Part shown: piece after piece, positions 1 to 9,007 of the stretch
How the letters are laid out: every line of letters begins with the position of its first letter
Numbering within the stretch: position 1 is the stretch's first letter
Source of the DNA: Devosia oryzisoli
Lineage (GTDB): Bacteria; Pseudomonadota; Alphaproteobacteria; Rhizobiales; Devosiaceae
Direction: 5' to 3'
DNA: 64,000 nt
Assembly (NCBI RefSeq): GCF_014837245.1
Contig: NZ_JACYFU010000001.1
Span: 1,116,001 to 1,180,000 of the forward strand
Program-made: the position numbers and the translations under genes
The notes under the pieces: model-generated
The model's database searches: none
Seen by the model: the letters and a program-made list of their open reading frames with translations, nothing else
Told to the model about the DNA's origin: nothing

Positions 1-1176
1 CAGGTCGCGCTGCGCCTTGGCCTCGCGCTGCAGCGCGTCCAGGGTTACCCCGTCACGGGTCGCCGTGGACGCATCGACTTTGGTGCGCACCATGTCGTCC
101 TGCAGCGACGCGATGATCCCCTCTTCGATCTGGGCCTCCGCATCGAGCGCAGAGGCGACGCGACGGCCTTCGGCCTGGATTTGGTTGTCCAACTCGCCGA
201 TCTGCGCCGTCATGGCGCGGATCGTCGGGTGATTGGGCAGGAGGGTTGCGGAAAGCTGCGCCTTCTCAGCCTGCAGCCGCGCCTTCTGCTCGCTCAACTG
301 CTGGACGACCGCCGAGTCACGGACGTCGGGAACGCCCTCCACCGGCTGCGCCCGATCGAGCAACCCCCGGATCAGTGTGGCGCGGGACTGGGCCGTGTTC
401 TTGCGCTCCTGCGCCGCGTTGATCTGCTGCGCGATCGTCGACAACTGCTGGTCGATGAGCGTCGTGTTGTTCTGACCCATGTAGAGGTCGTTATCGACCT
501 TGAACTGGGCGACAGCGGATTCAGCATCGTTTACCGCAGACCGCAGCCGGGCGATTTCCTCGCCGAGCCAGCCCGACGCCTCGGCCGTATCGGCGAGGGT
601 CAGCTGTGCCCGCCGGGCGACGTGCGCGTTGGCGATGGCGTTGGCAATATCGGCGGCAAGTTGCGGATCGCTCGAGCGCACCAGCACGGAGATGATGCGA
701 GAATCGCGCTCCTGAATCACGGTCAGGCGATCGTAAAGTGTGTTGAGGGCGACCTCATCGACGCTTGGCGACGCGGCGCGGCGCCCCATCATCTGGGTCA
801 GCAGAGACAGCGGCGAGAAGCCGGCATCGGTCCCGTTGAATTCCGGCTTGGACTGCAGGTCGAGCCGGTCGATGACGCGCATCAGCGTGTCGCGCGACTT
901 GATCAACTCGATCTGGCTCGAGACCACGCCGGCATCGGCCGCGGATGGGGCGGATGACTGGGCGACGCTGGGCCGAAGGTAGGCGCTGGCGCGGGGCTCC
1001 ACCAGAATGGATGCAGACGACTCGTAGAGGCGGGGCTGAAACATCAGAACGACAAAGGTGATGGTCAGGAGCGCCAGGGTGACCAGCACGATGCGCGGTA
1101 GTTTCGCCAGGACCGCTCCGACCAGCGACGGCACATCTATCCGCGCATCGCGCAATGTCGGCGACTCGTAAGTCAT
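1..1176 (-). CDS. Wzz/GumC-like polysaccharide chain-length determinant (partial)
   Basis: The reading frame opens at an ATG at 1176 and stays open for 392 codons to the left edge, so the C-terminus is outside the window. A membrane segment lies at about residues 29-46 (IVLVTLALLTITFVVLMF). It is followed by the Wzz-type periplasmic region, with the early motif YESSASILVEP, then long Gln/Ala/Glu-rich stretches that look like coiled coil. Proteins of this family set polymer length in Wzy-dependent export and work with the Wza-like lipoprotein encoded divergently at 1346. Whether a C-terminal BY-kinase domain is fused cannot be seen. The family call is firm; the exact polymer is unknown. Confidence 0.85.
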   Translation of the reverse strand, partial: MTYESPTLRDARIDVPSLVGAVLAKLPRIVLVTLALLTITFVVLMFQPRLYESSASILVEPRASAYLRPSVAQSSAPSAADAGVVSSQIELIKSRDTLMRVIDRLDLQSKPEFNGTDAGFSPLSLLTQMMGRRAASPSVDEVALNTLYDRLTVIQERDSRIISVLVRSSDPQLAADIANAIANAHVARRAQLTLADTAEASGWLGEEIARLRSAVNDAESAVAQFKVDNDLYMGQNNTTLIDQQLSTIAQQINAAQERKNTAQSRATLIRGLLDRAQPVEGVPDVRDSAVVQQLSEQKARLQAEKAQLSATLLPNHPTIRAMTAQIGELDNQIQAEGRRVASALDAEAQIEEGIIASLQDDMVRTKVDASTATRDGVTLDALQREAKAQRDL

Positions 1177-1345
1177 GGCAGGCCCCCAGAAACACGAGAG
1201 GGATATTCGCCTCCTCGTGGTCAAAATTCGGTTAATGGGCGTTGCAGGACGCAGGCCGCGGCCGCGGCCATAAGCGAATTCTTAACCATGCCATCGGCAC
1301 ACTGCGCCCCAGATTCCAACCGCATTCCAACCGCGCGAGAGTGCC

Positions 1346-1900
1346 ATGCGCTGGCTGTTGCCCGTCCTTTGCCTTAGCCTCACCATGCCGCTGGCGGCAT
1401 GCGCCACAACGCGCCCAGCGACGTACCTTGTAGAGACCAAGGGGCCTTATCAGCTCGATACGGGCGATGTGGTGCGGGTCAGCGTCTACGGGGACGCGGA
1501 ACTGAGCAAGACGTACCGCATCGATGACAACGGGGCGATCGCGTTTCCGCTGGTCGGGCCAGTGGTGGTGCGCGGTGACACGACCGAGCGCGCAGCGGCC
1601 CGGCTCGCCGCCGCCCTCTCCAATGGCTTCATGCGCAACCCGGACGTCGCGGTCGAGATAGACCAGTACCGCCCCTTCTTCATCCAGGGCGAGGTCGGCA
1701 ATTCGGGGCAGTTCCCCTATGTCTACGGCATGACGGTGCGCGCGGCCATCAGTACGGCCGGGGGTTTTTCCGACACGGCCGACCGTGGCCACGCCATCGT
1801 CTACCGGCGCCAGGGCAAGGCCATGGCGAAGGGCAGTGTCGACCTCGACTATCCCATCTACCCCGGCGACACCATCGTGGTCGAGGAGCGGTGGTTCTAG
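1346..1900 (+). CDS. Wza/GumB-like polysaccharide export lipoprotein
   Basis: This is a 184-residue protein with a lipoprotein signal: a hydrophobic segment ending in a PLAAC lipobox near residue 19. It contains the Poly_export region (YQLDTGDVVRVSVYGDAELS, then GAIAFPLVGPV) and a SLBB-like second half (FFIQGEVGNSGQFPYVYGMT). Such proteins form or gate the outer-membrane channel for exopolysaccharide. At 184 residues it is the short GumB/ExoF-like type rather than full-length Wza. It is transcribed divergently from the Wzz-like gene and sits 3 bases ahead of the glycosyltransferase at 1904, so it probably heads this operon. Confidence 0.88.
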   Translation: MRWLLPVLCLSLTMPLAACATTRPATYLVETKGPYQLDTGDVVRVSVYGDAELSKTYRIDDNGAIAFPLVGPVVVRGDTTERAAARLAAALSNGFMRNPDVAVEIDQYRPFFIQGEVGNSGQFPYVYGMTVRAAISTAGGFSDTADRGHAIVYRRQGKAMAKGSVDLDYPIYPGDTIVVEERWF

Positions 1901-1903
1901 CCA

Positions 1904-3025
1904 ATGGCCGGCCGGCCGCTGCGAGTACTTCAGGTCATGCGGGCTCCTGTCGGGGGCCTGTTTCGTCATGTTGCGGACTTGACTCGCGCCCTGGCGGAAA
2001 GGGGCCATGACGTCGGCCTCGTGGTCGACACCCTCGCCAATGATGCGCAGACCGAAGACCGCCTGCGGGCCCTCGAGCCCTCTGCCGCTTTGGGCATCCA
2101 TCGCTTCCCGATGCCGCGGGTGTTCGGCAAGGCAGACGTGACTACGCCCCTGGCCGTCAAGCGGCTGATCCGGAGCCTCCGGATAGACATCGTACATGGG
2201 CACGGCGCGAAGGGCGGCTTCCATGCCCGACTGGCAGGCTTGGGCGGAAGAAGGGTCGCGACCTTCTACACGCCGCACGGGGGCGTGCTGCACTTCCCGG
2301 CCCATTCGGCTTCCGGGCGGGTCTTCCACCGGCTCGAGAGGTGGATGATGGCGAGAACCGATGGGATCATCTTCGAAAGCGACTATGCCCGGCGAACCTA
2401 TTCCGCGCTGATCGGCCAACCCACCTGCCCCGTCGACGTCATCTTCAACGGCCTCGCACCGGCGGAATTCGATCCGGTCGATCTTGCGCCAGACGCAGCC
2501 GATTTCGCTTTCGTGGGCGAGCTGCGGGCGCTCAAGGGCATTTTCACGCTTGTCGAAGCCATGCCGGGTCTCAGGCGAAAAGATGGGGCGCCAACGCGCC
2601 TGGTAATGGCCGGCGATGGGCCGGACCGGCTGCAGCTCGAGCAGAGGATCGGGCAACTCGACCTTTCTCAGCGGGTTTCGCTGTTGGGCTCGAGGCCAGC
2701 GCGCGAGGTCTTCGCTGCGGGGCGAGCGGTCATCGTTCCGTCACTGGCCGAATCCCTGCCCTATGTCGTGCTCGAGGCTGCCGCGGCGCAGCGTCCGGTC
2801 ATTGCCACGCGGGTTGGCGGAATTCCGGAAATCTTCGGACCGACAGCCAACGCGCTGATCCCTCCGGACGACCCGGCAGCGCTTTCCCGAGCGATGCAGG
2901 AGACGCTGGATGCTCCCGAGCGGGCGGATGCCGAAATGCGGGAGCGGCTCGCGCACATCAAGGCGCACTTTTCGGTAGATCGAATGGCAGACGCGATCTT
3001 GAGGCTCTACCAGTCGGTGGAATGA
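1904..3025 (+). CDS. GT4-family glycosyltransferase
   Basis: A 373-residue GT-B fold enzyme. The N-terminal half has the glycosyltransferase 4 acceptor domain (VMRAPVGGLFRHVADLTRAL, then DIVHGHGAKGGFHARL). The C-terminal half has the donor domain with FVGELRALKGIFTLVEA, VMAGDGPDRLQLE and the EX7E-like region ESLPYVVLEAAAAQRPV. It should transfer a nucleotide-activated sugar to a lipid-linked oligosaccharide at the inner membrane face. It lies 3 bases after the export lipoprotein and ahead of the initiating sugar-phosphate transferase, which supports a role in the same polysaccharide. Sugar specificity cannot be read from the sequence. Confidence 0.9.
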   Translation: MAGRPLRVLQVMRAPVGGLFRHVADLTRALAERGHDVGLVVDTLANDAQTEDRLRALEPSAALGIHRFPMPRVFGKADVTTPLAVKRLIRSLRIDIVHGHGAKGGFHARLAGLGGRRVATFYTPHGGVLHFPAHSASGRVFHRLERWMMARTDGIIFESDYARRTYSALIGQPTCPVDVIFNGLAPAEFDPVDLAPDAADFAFVGELRALKGIFTLVEAMPGLRRKDGAPTRLVMAGDGPDRLQLEQRIGQLDLSQRVSLLGSRPAREVFAAGRAVIVPSLAESLPYVVLEAAAAQRPVIATRVGGIPEIFGPTANALIPPDDPAALSRAMQETLDAPERADAEMRERLAHIKAHFSVDRMADAILRLYQSVE

Positions 3026-3105
3026 ATACGGCCGCGCTATTTCACGGAGTTTTAAAGAGCCGCGGTCGACAATAGCGGGATTAGCACCCCGTTGGCAGGA
3101 TCATC

Positions 3106-4626
3106 ATGTTCCGCGTCGATCCCCAAAAAGCGATCGAAGATCACGCTCTCCGTGGCGAGGCAGTCGAAGACCATCGCGGCCTTTCTTCCTTTGCCGACGC
3201 CATCGTCAACGCTCCGATCGAGCGCACCTACTCGGGCGCGATCATTTCCGGCGTGGCGCAGATCGTTGAAGCGCTGCTGCTGGTTGCCCTGGGGTACACC
3301 ATTCACCTGCTCTACGTCCCTTCCGGACAGGAAGCCTTCTATGGCCCGGTGGTGCTGGGCACGGTGCTTCTCGCCAATATCCTGCTCAATGCTGCCCGGA
3401 CCCACCGCATCGCGGCCTACCGGACGCTGTTGAATCAGGCTGGCCGTGTCATCGCTGCCTGGGGAGCGTCCATGGCGGTGCTCACGGCCGCTATTTTCTT
3501 TTTCAAGGCGGGGGACCAGCTCTCTCGCGTCTGGCTCTTTACCTGGTTCGTCTCTGGGACGGCGCTGCTGCTGGGCTTCCGGCTCGCTCTCAGGGCCCTC
3601 ATTCAGCACTGGAGCAACAATGGCCGGCTCAAGCGGCGCACGGTTATCGTCGGTGGCGGACAAGACGCGGAGGTGCTGATCGACCAGATCCGCTCCGGCG
3701 CCGGGAACGACATCAACCTGCTCGGCCTCTTCGACGACCGGATCGATGACCGATCGCCCGACTCCGTGGCGGGCTATCCCAAGCTCGGGAAGGTCGCGGA
3801 CCTCATCGAGTTCGCTCGCCGCACCCAGGTCGACCTCGTGCTGGTGTCCATGCCGCTGTCGGCGGAAAAGCGCGTCCTCGACATGCTCACCCAGCTCTGG
3901 GTGCTGCCGGTGGACATCCGGCTCGCCACGCATATGAGCAAGCTCAAGTTCACGAACCGCGCCTACTCCTATGTCGGCGAAGTGCCGGTTCTGGATATGG
4001 CCGACCGGCCGATCTCGGACTGGAACCTGACGTTCAAGTGGGTGTTCGACAAGGTCGTCGCCCTCCTGGCCCTCATCCTGCTCTCGCCGGTGATGGTCGT
4101 TACAGCCATCGCGATCAAGCTCGAGAGCAAGGGCCCGGTCTTCTTCGTGCAGAACCGGCACGGCTTCAACAATGAGATGATCCGCGTCTACAAGTTCCGA
4201 TCCATGCGCACGGACATGCTGGACCAGACCGCGTCGCGCCTCGTGACCAAGGGCGATCCTCGCGTGACCCGGGTGGGTCGTTTCATCCGCAAGACCTCGA
4301 TCGACGAGTTGCCGCAGCTCTTCAACGTGCTCAAGGGAGAGCTGTCCATCGTCGGACCGCGGCCTCACGCCACCCAGGCCAAGGCGGAGAACCTGCTCTA
4401 CTACGAAGCTGTCGAGGGCTATTTTGCACGTCACCGGGTGAAGCCCGGCATGACGGGGTGGGCACAGATCAAGGGCTGGCGCGGCGAGACCGACACGGTC
4501 GACAAGATCATGCAGCGCGTCAACCACGACCTCTACTACATCGAGCATTGGTCGATCCTGTTCGACCTCTACATCGTGCTGATGACGCCGATCTCGCTAA
4601 TTTCGAAGAGCGAGAACGCCTATTGA
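3106..4626 (+). CDS. Undecaprenyl-phosphate sugar-phosphate transferase (WcaJ/ExoY family)
   Basis: A 506-residue polyprenyl-phosphate hexose-1-phosphate transferase, the enzyme that starts repeat-unit assembly by loading the first sugar phosphate on undecaprenyl phosphate. The N-terminal half has several membrane helices and a Rossmann-like region ([18 protein letters not shown]). The C-terminal catalytic domain carries [36 protein letters not shown] and [20 protein letters not shown], all diagnostic of the family. The start ATG at 3106 has an AGGA element just upstream. The gene overlaps the next by 4 bases. The two-part architecture favours the WcaJ type; the sugar (glucose or galactose) is not certain. 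Confidence 0.92.
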   Translation: MFRVDPQKAIEDHALRGEAVEDHRGLSSFADAIVNAPIERTYSGAIISGVAQIVEALLLVALGYTIHLLYVPSGQEAFYGPVVLGTVLLANILLNAARTHRIAAYRTLLNQAGRVIAAWGASMAVLTAAIFFFKAGDQLSRVWLFTWFVSGTALLLGFRLALRALIQHWSNNGRLKRRTVIVGGGQDAEVLIDQIRSGAGNDINLLGLFDDRIDDRSPDSVAGYPKLGKVADLIEFARRTQVDLVLVSMPLSAEKRVLDMLTQLWVLPVDIRLATHMSKLKFTNRAYSYVGEVPVLDMADRPISDWNLTFKWVFDKVVALLALILLSPVMVVTAIAIKLESKGPVFFVQNRHGFNNEMIRVYKFRSMRTDMLDQTASRLVTKGDPRVTRVGRFIRKTSIDELPQLFNVLKGELSIVGPRPHATQAKAENLLYYEAVEGYFARHRVKPGMTGWAQIKGWRGETDTVDKIMQRVNHDLYYIEHWSILFDLYIVLMTPISLISKSENAY

Positions 4627-5900
4627 GCGCCACTGCCGTCGCAGCGGCGCCGCTTTCGGAGCGGGCTCAACTCGGGCGGGCCCTGCTCGGCCGCTTCGCG
4701 CGGCGTTCCCTCGACGTCCTGGTGGCCATCTGGATCTTCTCGGGCGCGATCGTCTTCGTCGAACCTTCGCCGTATGAACTGGCGTTCGTCCTGGTTCTTC
4801 CGGTCGCCCTCCTGGCCGGCCTCGGCCTCTACCGGTCGACGGTGGGCCTGCTGGCGATCATCTTTCTCTTCACGCCCTTCGCGCTGATTGCCTGTTTCCA
4901 GGTGCGCTACTCCAGCGTCACCTCCGCGCTCACCTTCAGCCTCGTGACGATCTTTCTTCTGGTCACTTCATATTTCGTGGCCAACTTCGTCGCCGAAGCA
5001 CCTGGCCGGCGCATGAAGCTCATCGTCTCCGCCTACACAGCCGCCGCGCTGTTCGCATCGATACTGGGGACGCTCGCTTACCTTCGGCTCGTCCCCGCAT
5101 CCGATCTTTTCCTGCTCTACGGCCGGGCCCGCGCCACCTTCAAGGACCCGAACGTCTTCGGACCGTTCCTCATCCTGCCGGCCATGTTTGCGCTGCAGCG
5201 CATTCTCCTCGGCGATCGCCGGCAGGTGATCTGGGGCGGGCTATTCTACATGGTCATCTTTGTCGGTGTCTTCGTGAGTTTCTCCCGGGCGGCATGGGGC
5301 CACTTCGCGCTGTCCTCGGGAATGGTGCTGGCGCTGGTCTTCTTCCTCGAAGCCAATGCACGTGAGAAGGTGCGCATCCTCATGATGTCGCTGGCGGGCG
5401 CGCTGTTGCTCGTCGTGGCCCTGGCCGGATTGCTCTCCATCCCTGCCGTCAACCACCTCTTCGAGGTGCGTGCGGCCTCACAGGACTATGATTCAGGCGC
5501 TACGGGCCGCTTCGGGCGGCAGGGATACGCCTTCGAGCTGGCGCTCGATCATCCCTGGGGCATCGGGCCAGCGGAGTTTCGTAACCTGCGCATCGTGGAG
5601 GAGCCGCACAACGTCTACGTCACGGTCCTGCACGTCTACGGCTGGGGCGGCGGATTTCTTTTCTACCTGTTGATTGCCGTCACGCTTTGGAAGGGCTTCG
5701 CCGCTCTCGCGCGGCCCTCGCCCTACCGGCTACTGGCCATTCCGCTGATCTCGACCTTCGCCATGCTGGCGGGCGAGTCGGCGATCATCGATACCGATCA
5801 CTGGCGACACCTCTACCTGCTGATCGGTCTGATCTGGGGCGTTTCGTCGGCCATGGGTCAATACGAGAGCCACGCGGCGGGAAAACGCCTGCTGGTCTAG
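4623..5900 (+). CDS. O-antigen ligase/polymerase (Wzy/WaaL family)
   Basis: A 425-residue polytopic membrane protein with about ten predicted helices. The family signature is near the C-terminus: a loop with EEPHNVYVTVLHVYGWGGG, where the His-Asn pair is typical of Wzy polymerases and WaaL ligases, plus an Arg-rich periplasmic loop (SGATGRFGRQGYAFELALDH). I chose the TTG at 4623, which overlaps the TGA of the upstream transferase as TTGA. The longer in-frame extension back to 4458 only re-reads the upstream gene. It probably polymerises the repeat units whose length the Wzz-like protein controls. Polymerase versus ligase cannot be settled from sequence alone. Confidence 0.8.
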   Translation: MSATAVAAAPLSERAQLGRALLGRFARRSLDVLVAIWIFSGAIVFVEPSPYELAFVLVLPVALLAGLGLYRSTVGLLAIIFLFTPFALIACFQVRYSSVTSALTFSLVTIFLLVTSYFVANFVAEAPGRRMKLIVSAYTAAALFASILGTLAYLRLVPASDLFLLYGRARATFKDPNVFGPFLILPAMFALQRILLGDRRQVIWGGLFYMVIFVGVFVSFSRAAWGHFALSSGMVLALVFFLEANAREKVRILMMSLAGALLLVVALAGLLSIPAVNHLFEVRAASQDYDSGATGRFGRQGYAFELALDHPWGIGPAEFRNLRIVEEPHNVYVTVLHVYGWGGGFLFYLLIAVTLWKGFAALARPSPYRLLAIPLISTFAMLAGESAIIDTDHWRHLYLLIGLIWGVSSAMGQYESHAAGKRLLV

Positions 5901-5904
5901 CGGT

Positions 5905-6879
5905 TTACCGCCAGAGCGAGCCGCGCAGATATTGTTCGGCCAGCATCGCGGTTCCTTCCGCAAAGCCCTCCATGTGCGTCTGCGCGAGTTGCGTTTCGGC
6001 ATGCGAGCCGATCCAGGCCAAAAGCGCCATCCGCCGAAGCATGACCATCGAGTCGATGGCCGCTTCATCCTCCGCGGAGAAGGGACGGACCTTTCGGTAG
6101 CCGTCCAGCCAGGAGGCCCTCAGGCCAGGCATGGACTTGTGCGTCTCGTGGAAAGATACTGCGGCAGCAAAGTCGTAGGCGAACCAGCAAAAGCCGCTGT
6201 CGTCGAAATCGATAAGACTGACGCGTTCGCCATCCACGAGAAGATTGCCAAGCCGCATATCGGCGTGGATGAGACCGTAACGGTCGGCGCCCTGCCCGTA
6301 CTCCGTAAGCCGCCGCCAAAGCGCCGCATCCAGGCGATCCAGCACGAGCCGGACCTGCCGGGTCACGCCGGGGGCGATACGCCAGTCTCCCCAAAGCCCG
6401 TCCACGTCGAGGATGGTGGCCGCAGACCAGGCCTGCCGCTCGAAACCGGATGGCTTGTGCCAGGTTTCAACCTGGCGATGCAGCCGCGCGGCGTAGCCTC
6501 CCAGAACATTGAAGAGCCACTTGACGTCACCGTCCAGTGCAGGCTCACTTCCCTCCAGGAACTCGAAAAGCACGGCATGGCGCAACTCGCCGCCAGGCGT
6601 CACGAAGTGCTGCAGCGCCTGCCCGTCGATGCCAGGGATGGCCCTGGGCACCGGCACGTCCGTATCCTTGCGCAGGGCATCGAGCCAGGCGAGTTCGCTC
6701 TGGATGTTTGCGGTGCTCTGGTACGACGGGCGGTGGACGCGCAGCGTGGACTTCTTCCCTTCGGGACGCGCCACCAGGAAGGTTTCATTTTCGGAGTGAT
6801 TGATGAGCGTCAGCTTAGCGCCGGCAAGGCCCGGCCACAGTCCGAGGGCGGGCGCAAGATCGCTCTCGTGCAACGGCAT
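5905..6879 (-). CDS. APH-fold phosphotransferase (RdoA/homoserine kinase-like)
   Basis: A 324-residue protein of the aminoglycoside phosphotransferase/choline kinase superfamily. The catalytic loop reads GLIHADMRLGNLLVDGERVS, giving HxD and the downstream Asn, followed by the metal-binding LIDFDDSGF. An N-terminal nucleotide-binding lobe includes NETFLVARPEGKKSTLRVHR. The ATG at 6879 has a GGAGGGG Shine-Dalgarno immediately upstream. A longer frame to 7053 is false because it runs through the tRNA gene. Substrate is unknown; SrkA-like protein kinase or small-molecule kinase activity are both possible. It is convergent with the polysaccharide operon, 4 bases away. Confidence 0.8.
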   Translation of the reverse strand: MPLHESDLAPALGLWPGLAGAKLTLINHSENETFLVARPEGKKSTLRVHRPSYQSTANIQSELAWLDALRKDTDVPVPRAIPGIDGQALQHFVTPGGELRHAVLFEFLEGSEPALDGDVKWLFNVLGGYAARLHRQVETWHKPSGFERQAWSAATILDVDGLWGDWRIAPGVTRQVRLVLDRLDAALWRRLTEYGQGADRYGLIHADMRLGNLLVDGERVSLIDFDDSGFCWFAYDFAAAVSFHETHKSMPGLRASWLDGYRKVRPFSAEDEAAIDSMVMLRRMALLAWIGSHAETQLAQTHMEGFAEGTAMLAEQYLRGSLWR

Positions 6880-6937
6880 GGCCCCTCCAGCGCGTTGTTC
6901 GGCCCGCTGTGGCGGCCAGGCCGCCGGAAGTTTGAAA

Positions 6938-7014
6938 TGGTCGGAGCGGCCGGATTTGAACCGACGACCCTTTGTCCCCCAGACAAATGCGCTACCAGGC
7001 TGCGCTACGCCCCG
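6938..7014 (-). tRNA. tRNA-Pro(GGG)
   Basis: On the minus strand a 77-base cloverleaf with encoded CCA. The acceptor stem CGGGGCG pairs with CGCTCCG, with one G-U pair. The D arm contains AGCCTGGTAGC. The anticodon stem TTTGT/ACAAA closes a 7-base loop CTGGGGG with anticodon GGG. The T arm is GTCGGTTCAAATCCGGC. Read as protein, this gene gives the well-known false peptide RGVAQPGS. Confidence 0.97.
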
Positions 7015-7024
7015 ACTGCGCGGA

Positions 7025-7053
7025 GACATAGAGAAACAGGGGTTTTGGTGCAA
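7025..7053 (-). promoter_or_regulatory. Sigma-70-type promoter of tRNA-Pro
   Basis: Reading the minus strand, TTGCAC (7053-7048) and TATGTC (7030-7025) are separated by exactly 17 bases. The -10 ends about 10 bases before the first base of the tRNA, so transcription would start almost at the mature 5' end. This is pattern matching only, but spacing and placement are good. Confidence 0.55.
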
Positions 7054-7570
7054 CCCTCATTTTGCAGGAGCCGGTGAACAGAATGAGATTTTTTTAAATG
7101 ATGTGATTCCTGGTGCGACCAAGAAGTCCCACGAAAATGCCACCGATGTTCCGGTCATCTTCAGAGATGGCTGAAGGTTCCAATCCACAACATCGAGGCC
7201 ATGTCGGCGCGGCTCCCACAAGGAGAGGCAGTTCCTGTCGGCACACCCCGACCCGACGAACCGTCGACTGATCCGCTATGATTAGGAGATCTGCCAGCGA
7301 AAGGCGGCGTAGCGAAGGTGGTCCCTGCCATTGAGCCGGAGGACACGGTGAACCGCGCATTACCCCGACACGATCGCCAAAGAAGGTACCGTCGCGCTGT
7401 CGCCGGCACATAACAATGCGCCCGATTGACCGGGTCACCGGCATCTCAAAGCGCAAAACTTATTTTCCGGTGCGCTACGATTTAGGTCGCGATATCGCCG
7501 CCGGAAGTTTAGCTTGTCATATATCTCATCGTGACCATCCTGGTTGCGCGCACCACAATTCGGACGGTCG
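7054..7570. other. Intergenic region, nothing recognised
   Basis: About 500 bases between the tRNA promoter and the KaiC-like gene. Short reading frames exist on both strands, but none shows a convincing start site or recognisable protein. The 3' part is more AT-rich (around 7440-7545) and probably holds the promoter of the KaiC cassette. Confidence 0.4.
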
Positions 7571-9007
7571 ATGGCAAAAGCGAAGAAACCCCAGCCGGTG
7601 AGCACCGGTGTTCAAGGTTTGGACGAAATCCTGCGCGGCGGACTGCCACCGAAAAATTTCTACATGCTGCAAGGGGCGCCAGGATCGGGCAAGACCACGG
7701 CGGCACTGCAGTTCCTGCGGGCCGGCCTCGACCAGGGTGAGCGCTGCATCTATGTATCGCTGTCGCAGACCGAAGCGGAGTTGGCCTCCATTGCGGTCTC
7801 CCATGGCTGGTCCATGGACGGGATACGTGTCGAGGAGCTTTCGGCATCGGACGATGTGAACGGTGCCGCCGATCAGACCATCTTCCAGACGGCCGAACTG
7901 CGGTTGGACGAAACCCGGCTCGCCATCGAGCGCGCCATCGATGAGTACAAGCCGTCCCGGCTGGTCTACGATTCCCTGCTCGAAATTCGCCTGCTGACGG
8001 GCGACACGCCCCGGTTTCGGCGCGAGCTCATCGGGTTCAAGGCGTTCCTGGCAAAGCGGAACGTCGTAGCCTTGCTCCTCGATACGCAGACCAGCGAGGG
8101 GGTCAACGCCGAGGAAGTGGAAGGCATCGCTCACGGCGTCATTCGTTTTGACAAGTCGCTGGAAGAGTACGGGCCGGTGCGCCGAAGGATGGAAGTCAGC
8201 AAGATGCGCGGCGTCGCTATCGCTGACGGCTATCATGACATGGCGATCCGCAGTGGCGACGGTGTCGTGGTATTCCCGCGAATCGTGCCGGACCACGCAA
8301 CCCAGAACCACAAGCCGGAGCTCATCAAATCGGGCCTGAGCACGCTCGACGACCTCTTCGGTGGCGGGCAGGAGTCGGGAACGACGACACTCGTAATCGG
8401 CCAGGCCGGCACGGGAAAATCGACCATGGCCTCGCTCTACGCCACCGCAGCACTGAATCGCGGCGAGCACGTGGCGTTGTTCCTGTTCGAAGAGCGGCTC
8501 GAAACCTTCTTCCGGCGTTCCGAGGGCCTCGGGCTCAACATGCGCGAGTTCTACGACTCGGGCAGGCTGACCATTCGCGACTTCAACCCCAATGATATTT
8601 CGCCCGGCGAGTTCGCGCAGATCGTGCAGCAGATCGTCACCGCCGAGGATAGCCGGGTCGTCGTCATCGACAGTTTCACGGGCTATCTCAACTCGGTGCC
8701 GCACCGCGACAAGGCCGTGCGGGACATCCAGTCGCTCCTGAAATACCTGGCTCGGTCGGGTGTCCTCACGATGCTGATCGTCGCCCAGCATGGATTGCTC
8801 GGCCAGAACGTCGGCATCGACGTCGATGTCAGCTTCCTGGGAGACACGGTCCTGTTGCTCCGGATCTCCGAGCATGATGGGCGGCTGCGGCGCAACATCA
8901 CCGTGGTCAAAAAGCGTCACGGGCCCCATGACCTCGACGTGCACGAACTGCTGATCGACAGCTCAGGCGTGAAGGTGGTCCCGTACAACCCGATACCCGA
9001 GGCGTGA
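7571..9007 (+). CDS. KaiC-like double-domain RecA-family ATPase
   Basis: A 478-residue protein with two tandem KaiC/RadA-type ATPase domains. Domain I has Walker A GAPGSGKTT at residues 35-43 and a Walker B-like LVYDS ending near D134. Domain II has GQAGTGKST at 277-285 and VVVIDSF at 364-370. The catalytic Glu pair of cyanobacterial KaiC is kept in domain II (FEER, E307-E308) but is Ser-Gln (S65-Q66) in domain I. At the phosphorylation site the segment DVSFLGDT aligns with KaiC so that S431 is retained as S421 while T432 is Phe422. The ATG at 7571 fits the domain start; an upstream TTG is less likely. It overlaps the histidine kinase gene by 4 bases. No kaiA or kaiB is present, so this is probably an ATPase signalling module, not a clock. 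Confidence 0.88.
   Translation: MAKAKKPQPVSTGVQGLDEILRGGLPPKNFYMLQGAPGSGKTTAALQFLRAGLDQGERCIYVSLSQTEAELASIAVSHGWSMDGIRVEELSASDDVNGAADQTIFQTAELRLDETRLAIERAIDEYKPSRLVYDSLLEIRLLTGDTPRFRRELIGFKAFLAKRNVVALLLDTQTSEGVNAEEVEGIAHGVIRFDKSLEEYGPVRRRMEVSKMRGVAIADGYHDMAIRSGDGVVVFPRIVPDHATQNHKPELIKSGLSTLDDLFGGGQESGTTTLVIGQAGTGKSTMASLYATAALNRGEHVALFLFEERLETFFRRSEGLGLNMREFYDSGRLTIRDFNPNDISPGEFAQIVQQIVTAEDSRVVVIDSFTGYLNSVPHRDKAVRDIQSLLKYLARSGVLTMLIVAQHGLLGQNVGIDVDVSFLGDTVLLLRISEHDGRLRRNITVVKKRHGPHDLDVHELLIDSSGVKVVPYNPIPEA

Noticed and set aside
1232..2656. 474-codon frame opposite the Wza-like and glycosyltransferase genes
   Set aside because: Antisense shadow of two recognised genes.
6880..7053. N-terminal extension of the APH-fold protein containing RGVAQPGSAF
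   Set aside because: This is the translated tRNA-Pro gene; a good ribosome site precedes the ATG at 6879.
7571..9007. Complete circadian clock (kaiABC)
   Set aside because: No kaiA or kaiB-like frame is present in the window, and the KaiC-like protein lacks one phospho-site and the domain I Glu pair.
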